Of a stretch of 29,307 nt of DNA, positions 23,231 to 29,307 are shown one piece after another. How positions within the stretch are numbered: position 1 is the first letter of the stretch; every line of letters starts with the position of its first letter. This DNA comes from a virus. The notes under the pieces are model-generated. The model had not been told where the DNA came from, searched no databases, and saw only the letters and a program-made list of their open reading frames with translations. The stretch covers positions 1-29,307 of IMG/VR virus record IMGVR_UViG_3300032516_001279; one strand, 5' to 3'. Position numbers and translations under genes: made by a program.

Positions 23231-25213
23231 TTAGCCCGCTTGAAACCGTCCGCCCTGCTTTTGATACCACCACACAATAAATTGCCAACGCCTTTCACCT
23301 AGCGCTTGCTCCGAAGCGCGAACAGCGGCGCAATAGAGTGATTTATCGTCGGCCTTATCCTCGTCGAAAAACTCACGGCGCCCGGCTGCAATCCAAAGAT
23401 CACCGCCGTCGGCCTCGTAGCTGGCTTTGTCGAATGCGGCCGAATTAGAAAATACGCGCTTAAGCCGTTCGGAAAGGCTAAAGCGCTCGACACTGCCTTT
23501 TTCCGCGTCCTCGGCGTTTTTCAAGAGCTTCAAAAGTGCCGCGCCCGTGATTAAGCGGGCCTCACCTGTTTTGGCGTTCTTAAACACCACTTCAAAGGGC
23601 AGGCCATCGCTGTTAGCGGTTTTCGGCTCTGTAGGATCGGGCGGTGGCTTTGCCGACGAGGATTTAGACCGCGTTTTATTGCCGGACCCGTCTGGCTGTT
23701 TAACAATGGTGCCCTTTTGCGATTCGACCTTATTAGCGCCCCCTGAATCGCCCGGCGGTTGGGCTTCGGTCGTTTCGTTATCGGCGCCGGCCTCATTTTC
23801 GTCATATCCGGCCAGGCCGTCCTCGGCCGTGTCGATCGCGATATCAAACAGGTCGCCTTTATTGCAGGCGTCAAGGAATTGTTGCGAGGATATTTCGCCC
23901 GCGCCCCTAGCCTGCAATAGACGGTTAAATTTCTGGGTCTTTACCGTTTCCTCCTGTTCGGAGCTCATGACGCGAAGGGGCTTAAAGTCGATAGTCAAGT
24001 CACTAGGCACATAACCGAAAAGCACTTGGCATTTTACTTCGACCACTTTCAAAATCACATATTTGATCTTGGTTCGCACTTCGCTTTCAACCATGGCGTT
24101 ATAGACTTCGATATCGTCCTCGCCCGAATTGAAACCGGCGGCCGATATACCAAATAGCTTGGTCAGCGGTATGCGCATATCAGATGCTACTTGCATCCGA
24201 ATACCGCTCATAGCTTCGGCAAGCCCTGTAAAACTCAATTGCTTAGATTGATAATCGTCCTCGCTATCCATAACCAAGGCATTTTGGAAATTCTTTATAT
24301 AGTTACCGAGCATGACCCTTTCAGTTATTTTTTGCGTTCCTTGGGGCGACATAAGCGAATTCGTTAGATTCTTAATTTTGTAAATATCTAGCTTGAATTC
24401 GTCTAGTACCTCAAAGCCAAGGTCGTTAGCTTTTAGGTACTGATTGATGGAGCGAACCAGGGCCTCGACCACGCTAAAACCCCAACCGCGAAGCTGAGGG
24501 CGAATGAAGCTAGGCGGCGTTTTACCTTTTAGGCGCAGCACTCTTGAGCGGTGGACTTTATAACCGTAATAGCTATAAAAATCGAAAGTTTCGTCCTGAT
24601 CTAGTGGGTCAAAGCCTTCATCGTTTTGTTTATCGAAAAATAGTTCCCACATATCGACGGCATGGAAGTCTACCTTATCGCCTACGTCAAGCAATTCGAC
24701 ATCGAAAGGTGTTTCCGGGTCTTGATCGGTAAGAATTAAAAGACCAGCACCGCCAAAAAGCCTGTTCCACTTTGCCGCTTGCGCGATGGTCTGCATATCG
24801 TCATCACGGTCGATAGCCCCCTGTAGCTCAAGAATTTCGGATTCGTCTAGTTCTTTTGATTTTAATTCGATACCACCACGCAGCCCGTCGTCTACCGGAA
24901 TATCAACAATGGTTTGAATAAGGCCGATCTCAACATAAGCTTGGCTAAGAATCTGGCGGAAATTGGACACCAAGTAATAACGCAAGTTTTCAAAAACGGT
25001 GGTCGCTTGGGAGATTTGTTTCCCAAATAGCGTACCCTGATTCGCCGGGAAGCTTTGGTTGACGTTGACGTTAAACGCCGCCGCAAGCCCTGCGTTATTT
25101 TGTATGGTAGCATTGGACATTTTACCGGCTACCGACTTTGCAGCGGCCTCGATTTTACGCCCTAGCACCGCTTCCAAGTCCCTAGCCCTAGGCTTGATGC
25201 GCCAATTGCTCAT
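23231..25213 (-). CDS. portal protein (DUF1073-type) with C-terminal extension
   Basis: 660 residues. Residues ~75-450 follow the DUF1073 portal family: YYLVSNFRQILSQAYVEIGLIQTIVDIPVDDGLRGGIEL, AAKWNRLFGGAGLLIL, SRVLRLKGKTPPSF, the core helix SFTGLAEAMSGIRMQVASDMRIPLTKLFGISAAGFNSGEDDIEVY. The portal ring is the DNA channel of the head. The last ~150 residues, after a low-complexity linker (SSAKPPPDPTEPKTAN), form a separate block containing FEVVFKNAKTGEARLITGAALLKLL and WQFIVWWYQKQGGRFQAG that I do not recognise. The ribosome site TAGGGG overlaps the terminase stop codon. Confidence 0.82.
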   Translation of the reverse strand: MSNWRIKPRARDLEAVLGRKIEAAAKSVAGKMSNATIQNNAGLAAAFNVNVNQSFPANQGTLFGKQISQATTVFENLRYYLVSNFRQILSQAYVEIGLIQTIVDIPVDDGLRGGIELKSKELDESEILELQGAIDRDDDMQTIAQAAKWNRLFGGAGLLILTDQDPETPFDVELLDVGDKVDFHAVDMWELFFDKQNDEGFDPLDQDETFDFYSYYGYKVHRSRVLRLKGKTPPSFIRPQLRGWGFSVVEALVRSINQYLKANDLGFEVLDEFKLDIYKIKNLTNSLMSPQGTQKITERVMLGNYIKNFQNALVMDSEDDYQSKQLSFTGLAEAMSGIRMQVASDMRIPLTKLFGISAAGFNSGEDDIEVYNAMVESEVRTKIKYVILKVVEVKCQVLFGYVPSDLTIDFKPLRVMSSEQEETVKTQKFNRLLQARGAGEISSQQFLDACNKGDLFDIAIDTAEDGLAGYDENEAGADNETTEAQPPGDSGGANKVESQKGTIVKQPDGSGNKTRSKSSSAKPPPDPTEPKTANSDGLPFEVVFKNAKTGEARLITGAALLKLLKNAEDAEKGSVERFSLSERLKRVFSNSAAFDKASYEADGGDLWIAAGRREFFDEDKADDKSLYCAAVRASEQALGERRWQFIVWWYQKQGGRFQAG

Positions 25214-25224
25214 GTAAATAGCCC

Positions 25225-26616
25225 CTACAAAGCGTCTAGCAGTGAATACGCGCCGCTAATCTCGTTATATGCCCCGGAAAGTACGTCAACAATATCATCA
25301 TGTAGGCCGTCGGGAAAGTTCTGTAATTCACCGAAAAACTCGGCATTCCAATCGGCCTCAAGGACGTATATCGCGCCGCCCTCGGCCTGGGCCGATACCG
25401 GCTTAGCCCGCGTTACCTTATCCTTGGATATGGCCCTAGTGCGAACGTCATAACCGCGAAGCATTTTTACAAAGTGTTCGGCCTCGGACTTTCCAGCGCT
25501 TCCAGGATCACACTGACTAACAATGCGCACCGATACACCGTCATGGCTTGCAACGTTTTTGATGAGTGTTTCGATTTTGCCTGGTGTGTTTCGGTCGCTT
25601 TTTAGATCAGCTACCACGTAAGTTTCATTCGGGTAACGGTATAGCTTTAAGCCCCGCGTCCAATCGGGCTCGGGATTGTCCGGGTTAGGCTTAGTCGCGG
25701 CCCTATCCCAAAAACGCACGACCGAAATAAACCCACCGGGAATATGCTTAATGACCGGAAACCACTCTTCACGAAATAGCGAGCCGGCGTTAGCGCGAAC
25801 GTTCCAATTACCGTCCTTTAGCCGTAGCCGGTCAACGCGGTTAAGCGCGTGCAAACTCGCCTCGTAACCCGGATCTTTTTCGCGAAGGATCGGATTATCA
25901 GCAATTGACGACGGTATGAACGTGACCGATTTTGGCAATTGCTGCGAGCCGTATTTATCCGTTAGATCTTCGGCCGTATCCGCCCACGCGAGCGAGTCAT
26001 CCGACAACCGAATAAAGTATCTAAGGACACCACTCCTAGACTTATCCGCATAGCCGTCGGGCCCTATCCACCAATCAATAAACTTTCGCACCCAACTATC
26101 GCAATCGGGATTGCACGTAGCGCGGACGTAGGACTTGACGCCCGAATCAGACCTGTTTCGCGATAGCATGTAAAAGAATTGTTTTTCGGTAAAGTGCGTT
26201 AGTTCGTCAAAACCGATAAAGGGTATCTGACCGCCCTGCCATTCAAGGACGGAGTGGTCGTGTTCAAGGTGAGCGAATTTGACCGTTGGGCGCTTGGGGA
26301 ATTCCCACTCTAGCTTGTACTCCCTCGGGTGAGCTCCAAAAAGCGGATACAGTTTTTCGCTTTCGTCCCATAGGCCGCCCTGGTTTCGGACTTGAGTAGT
26401 TTGGCGCCTAAAGATCACCGCGCCGAAAAGCGGATTGTCGTAATGGCGAAGGGGCTCAAGCAAAAGGGCGTAGGTTTTACCCCCGCCCGCCGCGCCGCCG
26501 TATATCGCTATGTCCGCATTAGTCGCAAGGAAATCTGTTTGCGGCCCTGGTTGGGGGCCGATCTTTAGAACCGGCGCATCATAATTCCGCTCTATTGTCT
26601 CGGCTGCAACGTTCAA
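25225..26616 (-). CDS. terminase large subunit
   Basis: 463 residues, with both enzyme domains. Walker A is GGAAGGGKT (residues 40-48); Walker B is FIGFDE (133-138, with D137 and E138); ATCNP at 166-170 is the coupling motif. The nuclease domain begins VVRFWDRAATKP (D304), continues with QCDPGSAG, and ends with HDDIVDVLSG (D440/D441/D444), the acidic residues of the RNase-H-like fold. It drives DNA into the head through the portal and cuts the concatemer. ATG 26616 overlaps the GT2 gene as ATGA. Confidence 0.92.
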   Translation of the reverse strand: MNVAAETIERNYDAPVLKIGPQPGPQTDFLATNADIAIYGGAAGGGKTYALLLEPLRHYDNPLFGAVIFRRQTTQVRNQGGLWDESEKLYPLFGAHPREYKLEWEFPKRPTVKFAHLEHDHSVLEWQGGQIPFIGFDELTHFTEKQFFYMLSRNRSDSGVKSYVRATCNPDCDSWVRKFIDWWIGPDGYADKSRSGVLRYFIRLSDDSLAWADTAEDLTDKYGSQQLPKSVTFIPSSIADNPILREKDPGYEASLHALNRVDRLRLKDGNWNVRANAGSLFREEWFPVIKHIPGGFISVVRFWDRAATKPNPDNPEPDWTRGLKLYRYPNETYVVADLKSDRNTPGKIETLIKNVASHDGVSVRIVSQCDPGSAGKSEAEHFVKMLRGYDVRTRAISKDKVTRAKPVSAQAEGGAIYVLEADWNAEFFGELQNFPDGLHDDIVDVLSGAYNEISGAYSLLDAL

Positions 26617-27356
26617 GCGCTTCCTGTTCCGTAGGTATTCTTAGGCGGTTTTATGGCTAACTCGGGCCCAAAGGGCTTTGTTTTTCGGCCTTGCCAATTT
26701 ATGCCCATGCTAGCCTGTTCGCTTTCCAAGTGGTAGGCAAACATTTCGGGAATGAGGCGCCGCTTATCCCATTGGGCCGCAAACATAACATCGGAGTGTT
26801 CGGCCGACCCGGTATTAATCGGGTAAGTCCTATGCTGCGACGAGTGGAAAAGCTGAAAATAGCCACACGGTAGCCAGCCCATTTCGGCATGGACCAGGCG
26901 CGAACCGAGCGGGAATTGCTCGGTGGGCGTGACCATGTAACGGTATTGGTGTTGGGGCCGGGTGCGCCATTTGTGCTCTTGCCAGTTTTCATAGCTCTTA
27001 GTATTGAGCCGATCAACACCATAAATGGTATCTTTTTCAAGCTTGGCGTATTTTAGCATGTGACGAAAGCGCATAGGTAGCACCGTATCAGCGTCAAGCT
27101 GCAAAACCCAATCGTCATGGCGAAGGTGACTCAGGCCGTAGTTGATTGCTCGGCCTTTGTTGAATTTATCGCCGTCCTCGAAAAAGCAATTTGTTGGATA
27201 GCAATCAACGCCAAATTTCCGGCAAAGGTCTTGCGTTGCTTTATCCTCGGGAGTGGTCACGACCACCATGCGGCAAAGGTGCGATATGTTTTCCGGTAGC
27301 GAGTGGGCAAGAAAATCGGAGTAATTGACGCAAACGACAACGGCTTCTATTTTCAT
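26613..27356 (-). CDS. GT2-type (GT-A fold) glycosyltransferase
   Basis: 247 residues from ATG 27356 with TAGGA upstream; the frame is open further (a TTG at 27434 has AGGGG eight bases ahead and would add 26 residues). MKIEAVVVCVNYSDFLAHSLPEN is the usual GT2 start; then VVVTTPEDKATQDLCRKFGV, FNKGRAINYGL and DDWVLQLDADTVLP supply the GT-A core with the metal-binding D-x-D (residues 88-90). FHSSQHRTYPINTGSAEHSDVMFA probably binds the acceptor. It lies between the terminase subunits, an odd place for a sugar enzyme, and is translationally coupled to the large subunit. Target unknown: DNA, virion or host sugar. Confidence 0.8.
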   Translation of the reverse strand: MKIEAVVVCVNYSDFLAHSLPENISHLCRMVVVTTPEDKATQDLCRKFGVDCYPTNCFFEDGDKFNKGRAINYGLSHLRHDDWVLQLDADTVLPMRFRHMLKYAKLEKDTIYGVDRLNTKSYENWQEHKWRTRPQHQYRYMVTPTEQFPLGSRLVHAEMGWLPCGYFQLFHSSQHRTYPINTGSAEHSDVMFAAQWDKRRLIPEMFAYHLESEQASMGINWQGRKTKPFGPELAIKPPKNTYGTGSA

Positions 27357-27435
27357 AGCGTGGTGTCCTACGTGGGATTTAAAGCGGTAAGGTGACAACG
27401 GCGGGCAATAACAGCCTACCCCGAACCGATCCAAA

Positions 27436-27464
27436 TTTATAGCCCCTAAGGAATTCACTGCTAA
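27436..27464 (-). promoter_or_regulatory. candidate sigma70-type promoter ahead of GT2/terminase
   Basis: On the minus strand TTAGCA (27464-27459), a 17-base spacer, then TATAAA (27441-27436). Four of six bases fit at -35 and five of six at -10. It lies in the gap 27357-27476 and would start about 70 bases before the GT2 ATG. Confidence 0.4.
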
Positions 27465-27476
27465 AAACACCACCCG

Positions 27477-27658
27477 TTAGGGTTTATTCAACCGTTTATC
27501 GTGCCACTCTTTTATCGCCGCTTGCACTTCGGCAATGATTACCGCCATGGAATAAACGGCGCCCTTTGGTCTTTTTTCCTCTAGTTCTAATAAGCGCTTT
27601 TTGATGACGCTATCGACTTCGCGGGGAGCTCATCGGCCGCGCTCTTTTTGTATGTCAC
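27477..27658 (-). pseudogene. small ORF split by a frameshift in a C4 run
   Basis: From GTG 27658, which overlaps the small-terminase stop as GTGA, one frame reads TYKKSAADELP and then closes. The -1 frame continues as REVDSVIKKRLLELEEKRPK and GAVYSMAVIIAEVQAAIKEW, ending DKRLNKP at 27477. The join falls at CTCCCCGC: one more C, or a -1 slip of CCC to CCC, gives a continuous ~60-residue helical protein. The -1 frame alone has a TGA at 27632 and no start. It is either a broken gene or a product of frameshifting. The pattern DELP-x-x-V-x-x-x-x-x-x-R-L-x-ELE recalls small antitoxin-like proteins, but that is weak. Confidence 0.5.
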
Positions 27659-28170
27659 TGTCCATGGTCCGCCTTTTTAGACACCACCGATTCGCGCCCA
27701 TTGGCCGGTAAAGTCAGTATGACTTGCGGCGCGTTAAAATCGCCTTGGTGGTGTATTTCGTCTTTTACTTTTCCAATTAGCCTGTTTAGCAATACGTCTA
27801 ACGCCTGCATATCGCCCTTTTCCATGATGCGCAAACATACTTGGGCCATCATGCATTTAATCACGGGCTCATCGAAAGCGTTTTCAGCGACTAGGCGCAA
27901 ACGATGGACGTTGCCCTTGACGACTAAATTACCAATATCGACTAATTCTTTTTTGGTTAGGTTCTTTAATATCTTTAATTCAGGCAATTCCTTATGCCGA
28001 CCGTTCGTGTTTCCACTTTCGCCCTTGCGCCAACGGTACTGCTCTGGCGGCGGTTTTGGATTCCTGTTTTTCTTTTTCTGTTTAGGCGGCGGCGACGGCG
28101 GTAGCGGCGTGTCCCATCTAAGCTTTTTATCGACCTTTTTGGGCCTTCCATGCTTAGGCTTATCGTCCAT
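27655..28170 (-). CDS. terminase small subunit candidate (DUF5681-like)
   Basis: 171 residues. A basic, Pro-rich N-terminus (residues 1-45) is followed by YRWRKGESGNTNGR, the DUF5681 signature (KGQSGNPKGR type) common in phage genes beside terminases. A helical region follows (KILKNLTKKELVDIGNLVV, FDEPVIKCMMAQVCLRIMEKGDMQALDVLLNRLIGKV), then EIHHQGDFNAPQVILTLP. It would recognise the packaging start on phage DNA. There is no clear ribosome site before ATG 28170; a 20-codon leader ORF ends inside its start, suggesting coupled translation. Confidence 0.7.
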   Translation of the reverse strand: MDDKPKHGRPKKVDKKLRWDTPLPPSPPPKQKKKNRNPKPPPEQYRWRKGESGNTNGRHKELPELKILKNLTKKELVDIGNLVVKGNVHRLRLVAENAFDEPVIKCMMAQVCLRIMEKGDMQALDVLLNRLIGKVKDEIHHQGDFNAPQVILTLPANGRESVVSKKADHGQ

Positions 28171-28222
28171 GGCTTGATTTACTCAAATGGTTGTAATTAG
28201 GCTTATGTTTATAAACACACAT
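28160..28222 (-). CDS. 20-residue leader peptide overlapping small terminase start
   Basis: ATG 28222 follows AGGGG by seven bases and encodes MCVYKHKPNYNHLSKSSHGR, ending at TAA 28160-28162, which is eleven bases inside the small-terminase gene. The terminase start itself has no good ribosome site, so reinitiation or coupling from this leader is likely. The AGGGG lies in the 3' arm of a 10-bp hairpin. Confidence 0.45.
   Translation of the reverse strand: MCVYKHKPNYNHLSKSSHGR
28206..28217. promoter_or_regulatory. perfect 12-bp palindrome TGTTTATAAACA
   Basis: A self-complementary 12-mer in the leader ahead of the small terminase gene, downstream of the candidate promoter. It may be an operator; it also falls within the leader ORF codons. 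Confidence 0.4.
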
Positions 28223-28229
28223 TAAATAG

Positions 28230-28276
28230 CCCCTAAATGCCTCGCGGGTTTTATTCCGGCGAAATTCATTTAGGGG
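28230..28276 (-). promoter_or_regulatory. 10-bp stem hiding the leader ribosome site
   Basis: CCCCTAAATG (28230-28239) and CATTTAGGGG (28267-28276) pair perfectly with a 27-base loop. Outer bases AAACACA (28213-28219) and TGTGTTT (28281-28287) can extend it. In the minus-strand RNA the 3' arm contains AGGGG, the ribosome site for the leader peptide at 28222. No T-run follows, so a terminator is unlikely. Confidence 0.6.
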
Positions 28277-28304
28277 CGCATGTGTTTTTAGTTTTCGTTG
28301 GTCC

Positions 28305-28341
28305 ATTGGCCAATAATATCTGCCCCGCGTTGTCAAGGCAA
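28305..28341 (-). promoter_or_regulatory. candidate promoter of the packaging/structural operon with palindrome at the start site
   Basis: Minus-strand TTGCCT (28341-28336), 17-base spacer, TATTAT (28318-28313). A 10-bp palindrome ATTGGCCAAT (28305-28314) overlaps the -10 and the predicted start, a position for an operator. TTGACA also occurs, at 12-base spacing, and is not used in this reading. Confidence 0.45.
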
Positions 28342-28384
28342 GATAATTACCGGCAAAATTCGCCGGGTGACGCGGCGAGCCCTA

Positions 28385-28513
28385 TCACCATTCGGGCAAA
28401 AACGCCGCAAACGGCCATAAGCAATCGACTATGAACAACACGCCGACCACTATGGCTGCTACCAGCAACACAACTTGATAGTCCGGCGGCGGACCCAGTA
28501 ACTCACCCCCCAC
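28385..28513 (-). CDS. 42-residue membrane protein, unknown
   Basis: GTG 28513 with GGAGGGGG just upstream. The protein reads VGGELLGPPPDYQ, a hydrophobic helix VVLLVAAIVVGVLFIVDCLW, then PFAAFLPEW. One membrane span is clear. Its start overlaps the end of the next small membrane ORF by 11 bases. Function unknown; the pair could be small holin-like or exclusion proteins. Confidence 0.5.
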   Translation of the reverse strand: MGGELLGPPPDYQVVLLVAAIVVGVLFIVDCLWPFAAFLPEW

Positions 28514-28610
28514 TTGCCCCCTCCGATTGCAAAAACCGCCCCAGGCGGGCCGAAAGCATCATTACCCCTACCAACATACCCCCCAAGCCCAAAACGCATA
28601 GAACAGCCAT
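28503..28610 (-). CDS. 35-residue membrane protein, unknown
   Basis: ATG 28610 preceded by GAGGGGG with a six-base gap. The sequence MAVLCVLGLGGMLVGVMMLS is a membrane helix, then ARLGRFLQSEGASGG. An in-frame ATG at 28655 would add 15 residues. The ribosome site lies in the 3' arm of a hairpin at 28618-28673. No family recognised. Confidence 0.5.
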   Translation of the reverse strand: MAVLCVLGLGGMLVGVMMLSARLGRFLQSEGASGG

Positions 28611-28617
28611 GTGCGGC

Positions 28618-28673
28618 CCCCTCAGACATAAAGGCCGCTTTATTGCGCCTTTCATGGCCTATCGGCTGAGGGG
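28618..28673 (-). promoter_or_regulatory. hairpin hiding ribosome site of the 35-residue ORF
   Basis: CCCCTCAG (28618-28625) pairs with CTGAGGGG (28666-28673). Inside, AAAGG(C)CGC and GCGCCTTT (about 28630-28652) form a second stem with loop TTTATT. In the minus-strand RNA the 3' arm is CTGAGGGG, overlapping the GAGGGGG ribosome site before ATG 28610. No T-run follows on either strand. Confidence 0.55.
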
Positions 28674-28694
28674 CAACAAAACTTTAGCACAATC

Positions 28695-29057
28695 TTAGGC
28701 CCCGCGCCGCGCTTTAAGCGTCACGAGCATTCGCGTGAATTCGGCCAGTGGTAACACCACTAGCGGGGGTTTACGGTCGCCCTGAGTGATTAACACGGGC
28801 ACTTCGCCCATGAGCTCGTCGGCCGTTACTTCCTCGATCGCGTCCGGCCTAGCGTACTTGCGCCCGCGCTTACACTGAATTTTATAAGGGCCGGTGTTCA
28901 CTAGATCAACACCATTCGCCTCAGCACCCTGGTACTCCAAATGTCGCCGGCAATCGGGATAAACTACTTTTAATATATTGGCGATGAGGCGTTCAAACGA
29001 ATGCCCCTTGGTTCGGCTCATTCTGCCAATGCGCTTTCGGTCAATTAATTTGGCCAT
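28695..29057 (-). CDS. PD-(D/E)XK nuclease, Holliday-junction-resolvase-like
   Basis: 120 residues from ATG 29057; AAAGGA lies nine bases ahead, while the upstream TTG at 29066 has it too close. GHSFERLIANILK (catalytic Glu), then GVDLVNTGPYKIQCKRGRK supplies the Asp and the Q-x-K of the PD-(D/E)XK core. The size and the R-x-K-G-x-x-FE start resemble archaeal-type or phage resolvases. It may clear branched DNA before packaging, suiting its place just ahead of the terminase genes. VRR-NUC-like nuclease is an alternative. Confidence 0.7.
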   Translation of the reverse strand: MAKLIDRKRIGRMSRTKGHSFERLIANILKVVYPDCRRHLEYQGAEANGVDLVNTGPYKIQCKRGRKYARPDAIEEVTADELMGEVPVLITQGDRKPPLVVLPLAEFTRMLVTLKARRGA

Positions 29058-29132
29058 TTTATGCAATCCTTTGCCTGATTTATTTTAGTCCATACACCCG
29101 TATGGTGGGGGGTGGTAGGACGAGGGGGTGAC

Positions 29133-29162
29133 TTGAACTTTCCCTACTTAGCTACATAGAAC
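29133..29162 (+). promoter_or_regulatory. candidate facing promoter for the plus-strand gene
   Basis: TTGAAC (29133-29138), 18-base spacer, TAGAAC (29157-29162). It uses the left arm of the inverted repeat just as the minus promoter uses the right arm. Boxes are weaker, so an activator or a phage factor may be needed. Confidence 0.35.
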
Positions 29163-29225
29163 TAGACACCGCATATACTGCATATTGTTTATACATAATA
29201 TTTATCCTGTTTATTTTAGATGCTT

Positions 29226-29253
29226 ATTCTATATACTCCATATACTTTTTCAA
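29226..29253 (-). promoter_or_regulatory. candidate promoter for the minus-strand operon
   Basis: TTGAAA (29253-29248), 16-base spacer, TAGAAT (29231-29226); five of six bases match sigma70 consensus at each box. Its -35 lies inside the right arm of the inverted repeat. The transcript would enter the nuclease gene after about 160 bases. Confidence 0.5.
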
Positions 29254-29281
29254 GTCACCCTATCACCCTAAGGGGTTAAAA

Positions 29282-29307
29282 ATGGAATATGATTGGTGTT
29301 TTTTGGT
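29282..29307 (+). CDS. start of a plus-strand gene (cut by right edge)
   Basis: ATG 29282 with AAGGGG six bases ahead reads MEYDWCFL before the window ends. It is the only credible plus-strand gene and is divergent from the late operon. Too short to identify. Confidence 0.5.

Larger units (their letters stand above)
29126..29260. repeat. 12-bp inverted repeat flanking an AT-rich control region
   Basis: GGGTGACTTGAA (29126-29137) and TTCAAGTCACCC (29249-29260) are exact inverted copies, with 111 bases of AT-rich DNA between. A tandem TCACCCTA pair (29255-29270) adds another half-site. ATATACTGCATAT (29173-29185) and ATATACTCCATAT (29231-29243) form an imperfect direct repeat inside. Confidence 0.8.

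Noticed and set aside
23427-24014. 195-residue plus-strand frame opposite the portal gene
   Set aside because: No ribosome site or family pattern; the minus-strand portal explains the DNA.
23231-25213. Portal as a fused anti-CBASS (Acb1) enzyme
   Set aside because: The family name is linked to Acb1, but I see no paired H-x-T/H-x-S motifs in the sequence.
28237-28434. 65-residue plus-strand frame in the leader region
   Set aside because: Starts within the hairpin loop, has no ribosome site and runs against a credible small minus-strand gene.
29160-29250. AT-rich region as a replication origin
   Set aside because: Only one imperfect direct repeat pair and no replication genes in view; promoters explain it as well.

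Overview
The window is the virion-structure half of a tailed bacteriophage (or prophage) with a contractile tail, i.e. a myovirus. Almost everything is encoded on the minus strand and reads right to left as one tightly packed late operon with many ATGA or GTGA stop/start overlaps. The evidence is a full set in the expected order: small and large terminase, DUF1073-type portal, MuF-type protein, DUF2213-type protease/scaffold, decoration protein, DUF2184-type major capsid protein, DUF4054-type connector, neck and tail-completion proteins, DUF3383-type sheath, tube, tail chaperone with a -1 frameshift, tape measure, baseplate (Dit-like ring, Pam3-type plug, hub, Gp138-type spike, gp25/W-like, J-like, DUF2612), fibres, then holin and GH108 endolysin. 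Heptosyltransferase-like genes and the GH108 lysozyme suggest a Gram-negative host, but nothing identifies the host.

Layout: 29067-29281 is an AT-rich divergent control region between a plus-strand gene cut by the window edge (from 29282) and the minus-strand operon. It carries a 12-bp inverted repeat whose two arms each look like the -35 end of a promoter, facing each other. 28160-29057 holds a PD-(D/E)XK nuclease, two tiny overlapping membrane proteins, a probable promoter and a leader peptide. 25225-28170 holds packaging genes plus a GT2 glycosyltransferase and a broken small ORF. 17124-25213 is the head module. 9811-17127 is tail completion, an S74 fibre, sheath, tube, chaperone, tape measure and inner baseplate. 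1948-9814 is the baseplate and tail fibres. 1-1958 is a GT9-like glycosyltransferase and the lysis cassette, whose endolysin runs off the left edge. No stretch above 300 bases lacks a gene.

Most unusual: three glycosyltransferase-like genes are embedded in the structural operon; a tail-fibre protein is built of RCC1-type propeller repeats; Ig/Fn3-like add-on domains sit on head, tail and baseplate proteins, and one such domain is inserted in two adjacent baseplate genes with nucleotide-level resemblance; hairpins appear to bury Shine-Dalgarno sequences of three start sites; the major capsid gene has intrinsic terminators on both sides; and the word AACACCA/TGGTGTT is roughly tenfold over-represented. 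All family names are from reading the sequence; no database search was run.
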